Source: Clostridium sp. C2-6-12
GTDB taxonomy: Bacteria; Bacillota; Clostridia; Clostridiales; Clostridiaceae
NCBI RefSeq assembly: GCF_009928485.1
Contig: NZ_JAABNP010000047.1
Location: 1-32,258, forward strand
Direction of reading: 5' to 3'
Length of the DNA stretch: 32,258 bases
This document shows positions 7,244 to 15,566 of this stretch, piece by piece; position 1 is the stretch's first letter, and the number at the start of each line of letters is the position of its first letter. The position numbers and the translations under genes were made by a program. Under the pieces are notes generated by a model, which saw only the letters and a list, made by a program, of their open reading frames with translations, did no database searches and was not told the origin of the DNA.

Positions 7244-9438
7244 TACACGTCTACAACGCCCTTTAATCTTCTAAGTCTCTTCATTAGATCTGTTAAGCTT
7301 TCTACTGATGTTATTTTAATTTTCACGGTAACTAATGCAGAACCTTTTTTTGATAAGTTAGCATTAACAGCACTTAATTGAAGCTTAAGTTCTGTTATAA
7401 CACTCATAATATCTGCAAGCAATCCTTCTCTATCGTCTGCTTGAACCTGAATTTCAGCAAAATATGCAGTTCCTTGTGAAAATCCCCATGATACTTCAAC
7501 TACTCTTTCTGCATCTGTATCTATAAGATTTTGTAAATTACTGCAATCTCTTCTATGTACTGATACACCTCTACCTTTAGTGATATACCCTAAAATGTCA
7601 TCTCCTGGAACAGGACTACAGCACTTTGCAAATCTAACCATAAGATTACTTTCACCTTTAACAGTTATCCCATTACTGTTTGGTTCCGGCTGTCTTGCAG
7701 ATTTTGCAATCTGTTCTTCTATTGCTTTACTTAAAATTTCCTTATTTTCCTTTTCCCTATCTTTGCTTACAAGGCCATTATCTTCTTTAAGTCTTGCGAT
7801 AAGTGTTGATACAGAAAAACCACCAAACCCAATTAATGCATACAAATCATCCATTGAATGAATATTGTACCTTTTCATTAATCTGTCATACATTTCACCT
7901 TTAGCAATATCAGAATAATTTACAGACTGCTTTTTTAATTCCTTTTCAAGAAGTTCCTTGCCCTTTAATATATTTTCTTCCTTTTTGGCTTTTTTAAACC
8001 AAAGTCTAATTTTACTTTTAGCCTGATTACTCTTTGCTATATTAAGCCAATCCATATTAGGCCCTTTAGCGTTAGGTGATGTTAATATCTCTATTATTTC
8101 TCCAGTTTTAAGTGTGTAATCAAGAGGAACTATTTTCCCATTTACCTTTGCTCCTATACACTTATTTCCTACGTCTGTGTGTATTCTATAAGCAAAGTCT
8201 ATAGGAGTTGCCTTACTGCATAAGTTTATTACAACTCCCTTTGGTGTAAAGACAAAAACTTCATCAGAAAATAAATCTATTTTAAATCCTTCAATAAATT
8301 CTTCCGCATCTGAGGTTTCCTTTTGCCATTCAAGCATATCTCTAAGCCATACTAATTTCTTTTCAAAGTCTTTTTGATTATCCTGTTCCTGCTTTGCTGA
8401 ATCACCTTCTTTATATTTCCAGTGAGCTGCAATTCCATATTCTGCTGTTTTATGCATTTCAAAAGTTCTTATCTGAATCTCAAAGGTTTTTCCTTGTGGA
8501 CCAATTACAGTCGTGTGCAATGATTGATACATATTAGGCTTAGGCATAGCAATATAATCTTTAAATCTTCCTGGAATAGGCCTATATATAGTGTGCACTA
8601 TTCCAAGAACACCATAACAATCCTTAACAGAATTTACGAGAACTCTTATAGCTGTTAAATCGAAAATTTCCTCTATACTTTTATTTTTATTTACCATTTT
8701 TTTATAAATACTATAAAAATGTTTAGGTCTTCCATCTATATCTGATTCTATTCCTGATGCTTTAAGTTTTTCATATAAATCTTTAACTATTTCTTTTATA
8801 TATTCTTCTCTTTCAACTCTTTTTTCTGCTATACTATGTACTAAATCATAATATTCTTGTTCATGAAGATATCTAAAACATAAATCTTCTAATTCCCATT
8901 TAATTTTAGACATACCTAGTCTATGAGCTAAAGGGGCATAAATATCCAAAGTTTCCTTAGCTTTATTTTTTTGCTTTTTAACTGGCATATATTTTAGAGT
9001 TCTCATATTATGTAATCTATCAGCCAATTTAATTATTATTACTCTAATATCTTTTGCCATTGCTAGCAGCATTTTTCTAACATTGTCTGCTTGCTGTTCT
9101 TCCTTTGTCTTATATTCCATTTCCCCAAGCTTAGTAAGCTTAGTAACTCCTTCAACAAGATTTGCAATTTCTGCATTAAAAAGTTGAACTGTTTCATCAT
9201 AGGATATTTCTGTGTCTTCTATAACATCATGCAATAATCCAGCTACTATGGTATTTGTATCCATGCCTAATTCAGCTAAAATGCTTGCAACTGCTACAGG
9301 ATGAATAAAATATGGTTCACCTGATTCTCTTTTTTGGTCCTTATGAGCTTCTTCTGCAAAATAATAGGCTTTTTTGACCATATCAACATCAACATTATTA
9401 CAATTGTTATGGATTTTTTCCAATAATTTATCAATCAT
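7228..9438 (-). CDS. relA: Bifunctional (p)ppGpp synthetase/hydrolase RelA/SpoT (Rel)
   Basis: Long RSH protein of 736 residues that makes and degrades the alarmone (p)ppGpp. The hydrolase HD domain is intact (His32, His46, His70-Asp71 in HDVIEDT, and RLHNMRT). The synthetase domain carries RPKHFYSIYKKM and YQSLHTTVIGP, then EIQIRT. The TGS domain lies near 385-450, a conserved-cysteine domain with AKCCSPVPGDDI near 605-640, and a C-terminal ACT domain near 665-735. All parts of a bifunctional firmicute Rel are present. A strong dedicated promoter and a leader hairpin precede it, and apt lies upstream in the conserved order. The stop codon lies inside a palindromic repeat. Confidence 0.97.
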   Translation of the reverse strand: MIDKLLEKIHNNCNNVDVDMVKKAYYFAEEAHKDQKRESGEPYFIHPVAVASILAELGMDTNTIVAGLLHDVIEDTEISYDETVQLFNAEIANLVEGVTKLTKLGEMEYKTKEEQQADNVRKMLLAMAKDIRVIIIKLADRLHNMRTLKYMPVKKQKNKAKETLDIYAPLAHRLGMSKIKWELEDLCFRYLHEQEYYDLVHSIAEKRVEREEYIKEIVKDLYEKLKASGIESDIDGRPKHFYSIYKKMVNKNKSIEEIFDLTAIRVLVNSVKDCYGVLGIVHTIYRPIPGRFKDYIAMPKPNMYQSLHTTVIGPQGKTFEIQIRTFEMHKTAEYGIAAHWKYKEGDSAKQEQDNQKDFEKKLVWLRDMLEWQKETSDAEEFIEGFKIDLFSDEVFVFTPKGVVINLCSKATPIDFAYRIHTDVGNKCIGAKVNGKIVPLDYTLKTGEIIEILTSPNAKGPNMDWLNIAKSNQAKSKIRLWFKKAKKEENILKGKELLEKELKKQSVNYSDIAKGEMYDRLMKRYNIHSMDDLYALIGFGGFSVSTLIARLKEDNGLVSKDREKENKEILSKAIEEQIAKSARQPEPNSNGITVKGESNLMVRFAKCCSPVPGDDILGYITKGRGVSVHRRDCSNLQNLIDTDAERVVEVSWGFSQGTAYFAEIQVQADDREGLLADIMSVITELKLQLSAVNANLSKKGSALVTVKIKITSVESLTDLMKRLRRLKGVVDVYRVNS

Positions 9439-9486
9439 AAGGATTGCTCTCCTTCTTTATTAATTCTTCATTTAATGTAAATTCAA

Positions 9487-9508
9487 AGGCTGGTTTTATA
9501 ACCAGCCT
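9487..9508 (-). promoter_or_regulatory. Perfect stem-loop at the start of the relA leader
   Basis: AGGCTGGTT (9487-9495) and AACCAGCCT (9500-9508) form a 9-bp GC-rich stem with a 4-base loop. It lies downstream of the relA promoter, so it would begin about six nucleotides into the relA transcript. On the minus strand only a weak T-run follows, so it is either a poor terminator for apt or, more likely, a stabilising or regulatory 5' hairpin. Confidence 0.6.
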
Positions 9509-9520
9509 CATTTTCTAATA

Positions 9521-9549
9521 ATTATATATTATTTTAGAATTTTTTTCAA
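9521..9549 (-). promoter_or_regulatory. Sigma-A promoter of relA
   Basis: The minus strand carries TTGAAA (complement of 9544-9549), a 17-bp spacer and TATAAT (complement of 9521-9526), a near-consensus sigma-A promoter. The transcription start should fall near 9514, leaving a leader of about 75 nucleotides before relA. relA is therefore likely transcribed independently of apt as well as by read-through. Confidence 0.75.
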
Positions 9550-9602
9550 TAAGACACATGAAATAAAATAACAGCATAAAAATGTATAATCAATACCTAA
9601 TA

Positions 9603-10121
9603 CTAAGCATCATATTTAACTAATGATAATACGTCATATCCTTTTAACTTATCTTTTCCATTAAGTTCTGTTAATTCTATAAGGAAATCTAATGAAGCAA
9701 CTTCTCCGCCAGCTTGTTCTATTAATTTAGTAACACCTTCTATAGTTCCTCCTGTAGCTAATAAATCATCTACAATAGCAACTCTTTGGCCTGGCTTAAT
9801 AGCATCCTTATGTATTTGAAGTGTATCTTCTCCATATTCCAATCCATAATTAACTGAAAGAATTTCTCCTGGTAACTTACCTGGCTTTCTTACTGGAATA
9901 AATCCAACTCCTAAAGCATATGCTACAGGAACTCCAAAAATGAAACCTCTTGCTTCTGGTCCAACAACTAAATCAATCTTTTTATCTTTTAAATGATCTA
10001 CAAATTGATTTACAGCTTCTTGAAGTGCTTCTCCATCTGATATTAATGTTGTTATATCTTTAAAACTGATTCCTTCCTTAGGAAAATTTTCAATTACTCT
10101 AATTTTTTCTTTTAAATCCAT
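9603..10121 (-). CDS. apt: Adenine phosphoribosyltransferase
   Basis: Purine salvage enzyme of 172 residues, converting adenine and PRPP to AMP. It starts MDLKEKIRVIENFPKEGISF, the standard APT start. The PRPP-binding motif VAIVDDLLATGGT lies near 112-124 and the substrate loop PEARGFIFG near 56-64. The frame is open five codons further upstream to a GTG, but that stretch contains the GGAGG ribosome site for the internal ATG, so I place the start at 10121. It lies between the RecJ-like gene and relA, as in other clostridia. Confidence 0.96.
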   Translation of the reverse strand: MDLKEKIRVIENFPKEGISFKDITTLISDGEALQEAVNQFVDHLKDKKIDLVVGPEARGFIFGVPVAYALGVGFIPVRKPGKLPGEILSVNYGLEYGEDTLQIHKDAIKPGQRVAIVDDLLATGGTIEGVTKLIEQAGGEVASLDFLIELTELNGKDKLKGYDVLSLVKYDA

Positions 10122-10215
10122 CTTTATTTCCTCCACAGATTTATTTTTAATATAGCCATAATTTGTGATTAGGCATTTTTAGCTGAAAATAGTTAATAAC
10201 ACCTAACAACACTCA

Positions 10216-11085
10216 TTAAACATATTCTAAAGGATTATTCCTTTTTAAACTATATAAATACTTAATAATTTGATTTGCTCTATCTTTATCATCTGTTGTT
10301 AGTAGTTCTAAAACTATTCGAGCATTATCTGTAATTCCTACTGCACCTATAGGTGGAATTAAGAATTCTATTATTTTATTTATACCATCATCACTAAATT
10401 CTTCTATATTATTAAATTCTATTATTGACCTTAACCCATTATTATTAGTATTCATTAAAAATTTATTTCCTTCTTTAATTAATACTCCATTTTCTCCTTT
10501 AGCTGATACCTTTGACCACCTAATGCCTATAAGTATTAAATCCAAATATTTATTAATACTTTTCATATTATAATAAATCGCAACAGCTTGCATAAGTTTA
10601 AAAGTTAAACCGCTTGTTGATAAATTTTTATATCTATATTGACAACCCTTTTGATTCGGATTAATGTAAATGTAATCATTGACCTCCTTGCTTTTCTCAT
10701 TTTCAAGCACAATTAAATCAATACCTAATTTTTTACATAAATCTACTTCTTCTTGTGATTTTAATCCTACTCCTAAAGTTATTAAAAGCTCAGCACCTAA
10801 GAAATCTACATTATCTTTAATATCTACTGAATTTATTCTAGCATCATTTTCCTGCCTATCATATATTAAATACTCAACATCAGCATTTAAATACCTTAAC
10901 ACAAGAATCAATGATGATACTGCACAAATTCCATCAACATTGTAAGTGCCATAAACAACAATTTTTTGTCTGTTATTAACAGCTAACACTAATCTCTCTA
11001 TTGCTTTGTTCATACCTTTAAGTATAAATGGGTTATATCCACTAATATAATTTGGACAATATATACTTTCCCAGAATTTACGCAT
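10216..11085 (-). CDS. RecJ-like DHH-fold protein lacking catalytic residues (pseudoenzyme)
   Basis: Protein of 289 residues that aligns by eye along the RecJ catalytic core but has lost its metal-binding motifs. Motif I, usually DYDVDG, is TYNVDG (47-52). The segment usually ITVDNGI is ITLGVGL. The DHH motif (VTDHH) is VLENE at about 126-130. The segment usually GTIADVVPL is GIRWSKVSA. The intervening structural segments INPNQKGCQYRYKNLS and GENGVLIKEG remain RecJ-like. The protein ends where full RecJ (about 570 residues or more) would continue into DHHA1 and OB domains. It occupies the normal recJ place between secF and apt. The start is set by GGAGG before MRKFWE; a longer open frame includes that site. 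The frame is intact and has its own strong promoter, which argues against simple decay. Confidence 0.8.
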   Translation of the reverse strand: MRKFWESIYCPNYISGYNPFILKGMNKAIERLVLAVNNRQKIVVYGTYNVDGICAVSSLILVLRYLNADVEYLIYDRQENDARINSVDIKDNVDFLGAELLITLGVGLKSQEEVDLCKKLGIDLIVLENEKSKEVNDYIYINPNQKGCQYRYKNLSTSGLTFKLMQAVAIYYNMKSINKYLDLILIGIRWSKVSAKGENGVLIKEGNKFLMNTNNNGLRSIIEFNNIEEFSDDGINKIIEFLIPPIGAVGITDNARIVLELLTTDDKDRANQIIKYLYSLKRNNPLEYV

Positions 11086-11119
11086 GGCTTTTTCCTCCAT
11101 AAAATTAGAAAACACCTAT

Positions 11120-11148
11120 ATTATATATGATTCTTTTCATTTTTACAA
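11120..11148 (-). promoter_or_regulatory. Sigma-A promoter of the RecJ-like gene
   Basis: TTGTAA (complement of 11143-11148), a 17-bp spacer and TATAAT (complement of 11120-11125) form a near-consensus promoter. It lies between the secF terminator and the gene start, giving a leader of about 30 nucleotides. Confidence 0.75.
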
Positions 11149-11165
11149 TTACTTTCTTAACAAAT

Positions 11166-11196
11166 AAAAAAACCTCCATCAAGTGCTGGAGGCTTT
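11166..11196 (-). terminator. Terminator of the secDF operon
   Basis: CCTCCA (11173-11178) and TGGAGG (11187-11192) pair around an 8-base loop. On the minus strand the stem is followed by seven T residues (11166-11172). It isolates secDF from the RecJ-like gene downstream. Confidence 0.9.
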
Positions 11197-11213
11197 TAAA
11201 TATTTTCCAGTAA

Positions 11214-12089
11214 TTAAGCGTTTTGTAGTTTTCTTTTTTTGTTTCCAATTTTATCTTTTAAATATACCCATATTGGTGATGCTATACAAATAGAAGAATA
11301 TGCTCCACTTATAATACCTACTATTAATGGGAATGTAAATTGTCTAACAGATGGTACTAAAAAGTTCAATGCTATTATAGTAATTACTGTTGCAAGTGAT
11401 GTATATAACGATCTTGCTATAGTTTCTGTTATACTAACATCTGCTACTTCAATTGGTTTTGATCTTCTCAAAATTTTTGTATTTTCTCTTATTCTATCAA
11501 AGATAACTATGGTATCACACATAGAGTACCCTACTATAGTAAGCATTGCTGCTATAAATGGAGTATTAACAGGAACATTAAATACTGCATAAACAGAAAG
11601 AGTTATAAGTATATCATGTATTGTAGCTATTATAGCTGCAACACCAAAATTAAATTCAAATCTTATTGCTATATATATAAGCATAGCGGCAAAAGCTGCA
11701 AGCAGTGCCTTAATAGAATTTTGAGTTAATTCTTTTCCTACTGAAGAGCCAATTTCATCTTGAGATACTAATATATCTCCTTCTAATTGGTACTTATTTT
11801 TTATATCAGTCATAATTGAATCTAATTTATCACTATCAAGATCAGTTGATTTTATTTCATATCTATTATTCTCTAATGTATTTGTACTTGCGTCTGGCGC
11901 ATATCCTTTAATTATTGAATCTACTTCATCTCTATTTGTACTATCATTTAATTGTAATACAATATCTGAACCACCTTTGAAATCTATTCCAAGGTTTAAT
12001 CCTTTAGCACCTAGAAAACCCATTCCAACTACAATAATTATTAGGGAAATCGAAAACCATAGTTTAGTTCTCTCCATTATCTTAAGCAT
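11214..12089 (-). CDS. secF: Protein translocase subunit SecF
   Basis: Inner component of the SecDF membrane complex, which uses the proton gradient to assist export through SecYEG. The protein has 291 residues. An N-terminal membrane segment is followed by the periplasmic-side motif GIDFKGGSDIVLQL. Five further membrane helices follow, with the conserved VGYSMCDTIVIFDRIREN segment. The start at 12089 gives an 8-base overlap with the secD stop and has a GGGGG site nine bases upstream. An ATG nine bases earlier abuts that site and is less likely. Translation is probably coupled to secD. Confidence 0.95.
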   Translation of the reverse strand: MLKIMERTKLWFSISLIIIVVGMGFLGAKGLNLGIDFKGGSDIVLQLNDSTNRDEVDSIIKGYAPDASTNTLENNRYEIKSTDLDSDKLDSIMTDIKNKYQLEGDILVSQDEIGSSVGKELTQNSIKALLAAFAAMLIYIAIRFEFNFGVAAIIATIHDILITLSVYAVFNVPVNTPFIAAMLTIVGYSMCDTIVIFDRIRENTKILRRSKPIEVADVSITETIARSLYTSLATVITIIALNFLVPSVRQFTFPLIVGIISGAYSSICIASPIWVYLKDKIGNKKRKLQNA

Positions 12090-13347
12090 GTTTTTCATCC
12101 CCCTTTTTGATCTTAACTCCAAAATGTGACACTTTGTTTATAATTCCACATTCAATTGCTAAATTAACTAGAACTTTTGTTACTACAAGTCCTGTAAATA
12201 AAGTAATTATTATACCCATCATAAGTGTAATTGCAAATCCTTTAACTGCTCCAGATCCAATAAAATATAAGATCAATGCTGCAATTAAAGTTGTTACATT
12301 TGAATCCACTATTGAAGACATAGCATTTTCAGAACCTTTTTTAGCTGCTGCCCTAACAGAATATCCTTTTTTCAACTCTTCTTTAGTTCTTTCAAAGGTC
12401 AGGATATTAGCATCAACTGCTACACCAATTGTAAGCAGGAAGGCTGCAATACCTGGAAGTGTTAATGTAACTCCAACTTCTACGAAAGCTAAAAGTGTAA
12501 GTGTAATATATAATGTTAATGCAATACATCCCATTAATCCTTGAACTCTATAATGGAATAATAAGAATAAAAATACTAATCCAACACCGATAATTCCAGC
12601 TTTAATTGCATTTGGAAAAGCTGTAGCTCCTAGTTCAGCTCCTACGTTGCTAACTGAAACCGCTTTTACTGGAAGTGGAAGTGCACCTGAATTAATCATT
12701 CCAGCTAATCTTTTATTGTCTTCTAAAGTACCATGAGTTTGAATACTTGCTTTACCACCTGAAATTTGTGAATTAACAGTTGGATCAGAAACCATTTCAT
12801 CATCAAGATAAATAGAAATCTTTTGTCCTATATATTTACCTGTTGCTTCCGCAAACTTTTGAGCACCCACATCATTTAATTCTAACCCAACTTCATATCC
12901 ACCATTTTGTTGATCCATTTGGGCTGTTGCTTTTTTAACATCATCACCAGTTAAAATAACATCTCCACTAGGTCCTTTGAAAGTTAACTTTCCTGATTGT
13001 TTTAGGCTATCAACAATTTCTTTTGAATTTGATTTTCCAGGAATATCGACTCTTATTCTTTTTTCTCCTTCAGTAGTTACTATTGTTTCAGCAACTCCTA
13101 GCTTATTTACTCTTAGAGATATATGTTCTTTTGCACTGTCTAATTCTTCTTTAGTAACAGTATCTTTTTGAATTTCCATAAGAACAGAAACTCCACCCTG
13201 TAAATCTAGTCCTCTTGTTATTACCTTATCAAATGATTTAACTTCGTAATCGCCTATAACGAATCCTTTAAATCCTGCAAAAGCTAAAAATCCAATTACA
13301 GCAACTATTACTGCGAATAATGCTATACTTTTGCTTTTCTTTTTCAT
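12082..13347 (-). CDS. secD: Protein translocase subunit SecD
   Basis: Partner of SecF, 421 residues. An N-terminal membrane helix precedes the extracytoplasmic region with RGLDLQGGVSVLMEI. Five C-terminal membrane helices include GVAVDANILTFERTKEELKKG, the conserved TM4 region of RND-type SecD. It is shorter than the E. coli protein (about 615), as usual for firmicutes that encode SecD and SecF separately. The ATG has a GAGGGGG site. The 238-base upstream gap holds an AT-rich hairpin, and secD probably has its own promoter there. Confidence 0.95.
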   Translation of the reverse strand: MKKKSKSIALFAVIVAVIGFLAFAGFKGFVIGDYEVKSFDKVITRGLDLQGGVSVLMEIQKDTVTKEELDSAKEHISLRVNKLGVAETIVTTEGEKRIRVDIPGKSNSKEIVDSLKQSGKLTFKGPSGDVILTGDDVKKATAQMDQQNGGYEVGLELNDVGAQKFAEATGKYIGQKISIYLDDEMVSDPTVNSQISGGKASIQTHGTLEDNKRLAGMINSGALPLPVKAVSVSNVGAELGATAFPNAIKAGIIGVGLVFLFLLFHYRVQGLMGCIALTLYITLTLLAFVEVGVTLTLPGIAAFLLTIGVAVDANILTFERTKEELKKGYSVRAAAKKGSENAMSSIVDSNVTTLIAALILYFIGSGAVKGFAITLMMGIIITLFTGLVVTKVLVNLAIECGIINKVSHFGVKIKKGDEKHA

Positions 13348-13466
13348 TTTAATCCCCCTCTGCGTATTATGTCTTTTCTTAATTAGTGCTTTCTATATTC
13401 TTCATAAGAAAACTTCCAATGATAATTTGGTCAACTTTTTGTATTGTTATGTAAAACATTAAAATA

Positions 13467-13516
13467 TTTAAAATTAAGAAAAAAATTTTATGAAATTTAT
13501 TTTTCTTAATTTTAAA
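13467..13516. terminator. AT-rich 17-bp hairpin between the TIGR04086-like gene and secD
   Basis: Perfect arms at 13467-13483 (TTTAAAATTAAGAAAAA) and 13500-13516 enclose a 16-base loop. It lies about 90 bases after the stop of the small membrane-protein gene and could end yajC-operon transcription. It has only two G/C bases per arm and no clean T-tail, so strength is doubtful. Confidence 0.45.
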
Positions 13517-13607
13517 AGTTATTACATTCTTATGTTCGCACATTGACCATTATAGCATACTATAATTTCTTAATAAAGAACTTTATTCGCATCTTGTTAT
13601 ACTCTCA

Positions 13608-13976
13608 TTACAAATTTATTCCAAGCATACCTGCTAAAGTTCCTACTGCTAAGGCTATAACGAGTTTAGTTAAATCAAACAATTTAAACGTTATTTGACC
13701 GCCAAAAATGCTAGATAGTATAAACAATATTATATAGTAGCATAATGCTATTCCAAATCCTACAAGCCATCCTTTGGCTTCATTCTTTTTGGCACCTATT
13801 ATTGCACCTAAACTCAAACTGCATAAGGAAATTATCACATATGCCATATTAAAAATGTTTTTACTAAATACTAATCTAGTCATCAACATAGATAAAATTG
13901 TTATACCTACAAAACTTAAAATTATAGTCCCTACTGTTCCTTTAATCACTGACTTTAAATACTTACTATTTTCCAT
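13608..13976 (-). CDS. TIGR04086-family small membrane protein (YrzE-like)
   Basis: Integral membrane protein of 122 residues with four predicted helices (about 10-35, 42-64, 72-95 and 100-120) and short loops. It resembles the TIGR04086 family found beside yajC and secDF in clostridia. Function is unknown, but the context hints at a link to Sec export or membrane homeostasis. The start MENSKYLKSV is fixed by a TTGGGGGTG ribosome site eight bases upstream. A longer frame to an upstream ATG would include that site. It follows yajC by about 50 bases and is probably in the same operon. Confidence 0.75.
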   Translation of the reverse strand: MENSKYLKSVIKGTVGTIILSFVGITILSMLMTRLVFSKNIFNMAYVIISLCSLSLGAIIGAKKNEAKGWLVGFGIALCYYIILFILSSIFGGQITFKLFDLTKLVIALAVGTLAGMLGINL

Positions 13977-14027
13977 TAAAATAACACCCCCAATACTCAT
14001 CATATGATGTATTAAAGGGCATTATGA

Positions 14028-14306
14028 TTATTTATCTGTTACTTTATAAGCAATCCCACTTCTTTCAAACTTTATTCTTGTCTTAGCAGGACTTGTTTCA
14101 AGAGTTATAGTTTTTTCATCTATGTGTGAAATTTTTCCTATAATTCCTCCTCTTGTTACAACCTCATCATTTACCTTTAATTCTCCTATCATTTCATTGT
14201 ATTTCTTTTTTCTCTTCTTTTCAGGTAAGATAAGAATAAAATAAAATACCACAAACACAAGTAAAAAAGGCACAACTTGAATTAGTATTCCTGTCATATT
14301 TTCCAT
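14028..14306 (-). CDS. yajC: Preprotein translocase subunit YajC
   Basis: Small single-span membrane protein of 92 residues, an accessory of the SecDF-SecYEG holotranslocon. The hydrophobic helix lies near 7-27, followed by LPEKKRKKKYNEMIGELKVND, the conserved basic cytoplasmic stretch, and GDEVV-like VNDEVVTRGGIIGKI. Full family length. The ATG has GGAGGG upstream. A good promoter lies about 50 bases away. Confidence 0.94.
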   Translation of the reverse strand: MENMTGILIQVVPFLLVFVVFYFILILPEKKRKKKYNEMIGELKVNDEVVTRGGIIGKISHIDEKTITLETSPAKTRIKFERSGIAYKVTDK

Positions 14307-14355
14307 GGTTTCCCTCCATAATCATTATTTTAATATATTCATATTCATGATAAGT

Positions 14356-14384
14356 AGTTTACATTTGTTTACGTTTAATGTCAA
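14356..14384 (-). promoter_or_regulatory. Sigma-A promoter of yajC
   Basis: TTGACA (complement of 14379-14384) is a perfect -35, then a 17-bp spacer and TAAACT (complement of 14356-14361). It lies about 50 bases upstream of the yajC start codon. Confidence 0.65.
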
Positions 14385-14440
14385 TACAGGGTTGCTTTTT
14401 ACTAGCAATTGTTACAAAAAAATTATAAAATACTACAACA

Positions 14441-15247
14441 CTATTGGTCATTAAGTTTACTTCTTAAAAAATCTATTTCAACTTTTTGATTTTCTATAAT
14501 TTTTTTATAGTTTAGTTCTTTTTCTCCCCATTCCCTGCTCAAATTATTAATCAAAGAAGCCATTTCATCTGCACTCCCAACTATTCTATTAAATAGTAAT
14601 AAATTTGATTGAAGAATTTCAGGAATTTCTTTGTGTGAATATCTAAGCCTATGGTCTATTTCACCATATCCTTCCTCAAAAATTGTTCTAACTTGAATTT
14701 CAGCAATTACTCTTTGACTGGTTGGAAAAAATTCTACTAAGTAATGAACCGAACGATATCCAGATGCTTTTGATCTAACTTCTATTCTAGGATCATCAAA
14801 AACTTTAATATCATCTCCAGCTCTTACATTTGCAGTTATCTCTATAACCTTCCAAGTGTTTATAATAAATTCATGTATTCCCTGCCATTGATCCTTAAAT
14901 ATATGTATAACTCTTATTCCTATTAAGTCATTTATTTCATCTTTATAATTCTCTAGAGTAAATTCAAAATTTTCTCCATACTTTTCTTTTCTACTTTCAG
15001 TTTTTCTTATAACTTTTTCTATTAGTCTATCCGGATCTTTTATTCTTGATTTAACTGAGTGCACCCTTTCTTGAGATCTCAAAATATTTGCAATAAACTG
15101 AGCTTGATTTTCATAAGAGCTTTCATACTCAATATAATCTTCATAAATTTCTTTAATATTATTGATTTTAATATTATTCTTCTCAATTATTTCCTTAGAA
15201 TGCGGATACTTTTTCAAGAATTGCTCTATATTAAAACTTTTTTCCAT
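14441..15247 (-). CDS. Small alarmone synthetase-like protein (RelA/SpoT synthetase domain only)
   Basis: Protein of 268 residues with the (p)ppGpp synthetase fold and no HD hydrolase, TGS or ACT domain. Key segments are intact: SRIKDPDR near 67-74, DLIGIRV with the catalytic-type Asp107, GYRSVHY at 163-169, EIQVRT at 183-188, and His199 in EIDHRLRY. It should transfer pyrophosphate from ATP to GDP/GTP. An N-terminal helical extension of about 60 residues and a C-terminal coiled-coil-like tail (235-268) distinguish it from compact RelQ/RelP, so I do not assign either symbol. It lies upstream of yajC and close to the bifunctional relA. The start has an AAAGGAG site. Confidence 0.82.
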   Translation of the reverse strand: MEKSFNIEQFLKKYPHSKEIIEKNNIKINNIKEIYEDYIEYESSYENQAQFIANILRSQERVHSVKSRIKDPDRLIEKVIRKTESRKEKYGENFEFTLENYKDEINDLIGIRVIHIFKDQWQGIHEFIINTWKVIEITANVRAGDDIKVFDDPRIEVRSKASGYRSVHYLVEFFPTSQRVIAEIQVRTIFEEGYGEIDHRLRYSHKEIPEILQSNLLLFNRIVGSADEMASLINNLSREWGEKELNYKKIIENQKVEIDFLRSKLNDQ

Positions 15248-15290
15248 TAGGATATTCTCCTTTTTTTATATTTTTTATACCTACATTATG

Positions 15291-15319
15291 ACTATAACTA
15301 AAAAAAAGAATAACTTCAA
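15291..15319 (-). promoter_or_regulatory. Candidate promoter of the small alarmone synthetase gene
   Basis: TTGAAG (complement of 15314-15319), 17 bp, then TATAGT (complement of 15291-15296). It lies about 45 bases upstream of the start codon. Confidence 0.5.
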
Positions 15320-15506
15320 CCATTTCTCTATAGGTTAACATTATTATTTATATGACTATAGTACTCTCACTCCACACAAATATTCTAAAGAATATTAGAA
15401 TATTTATTTTAAACCATATATATTCTTAAGATGAAATCCTATTAGAAAGACAATTAAAAAGCTAATGATCTAATGTATAAAATGTCCCCTATAGGATAGC
15501 CAATAT

Positions 15507-15546
15507 AAAAAAGACACTAATAATATTATCGCTAATATTATTAGTG
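15507..15546 (-). terminator. Terminator of the DEAD-box helicase gene
   Basis: Perfect 14-bp arms, CACTAATAATATTA (15515-15528) and its complement (15533-15546), enclose the 4-base loop TCGC. On the minus strand the stem is followed by TCTTTTTT. It lies 20 bases after the helicase stop. Confidence 0.92.
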
Positions 15547-15566
15547 CTTTAAAACTAATTTGAAAT

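Larger units (their letters stand above)
15248..15566. other. Gene-free gap between the alarmone synthetase and helicase genes
   Basis: It holds the candidate promoter for the alarmone synthetase, an AT-rich palindrome near 15379-15404 (AATATTCT / AGAATATT) and the strong helicase terminator. I see no protein-coding frame or RNA gene in it. Confidence 0.6.

Noticed and set aside
10122..10215. A decayed remnant of the RecJ C-terminal domains
   Set aside because: The gap between the RecJ-like stop and apt is only about 94 bases and shows no DHHA1-like coding, so the missing domains are not left as a pseudogene here.
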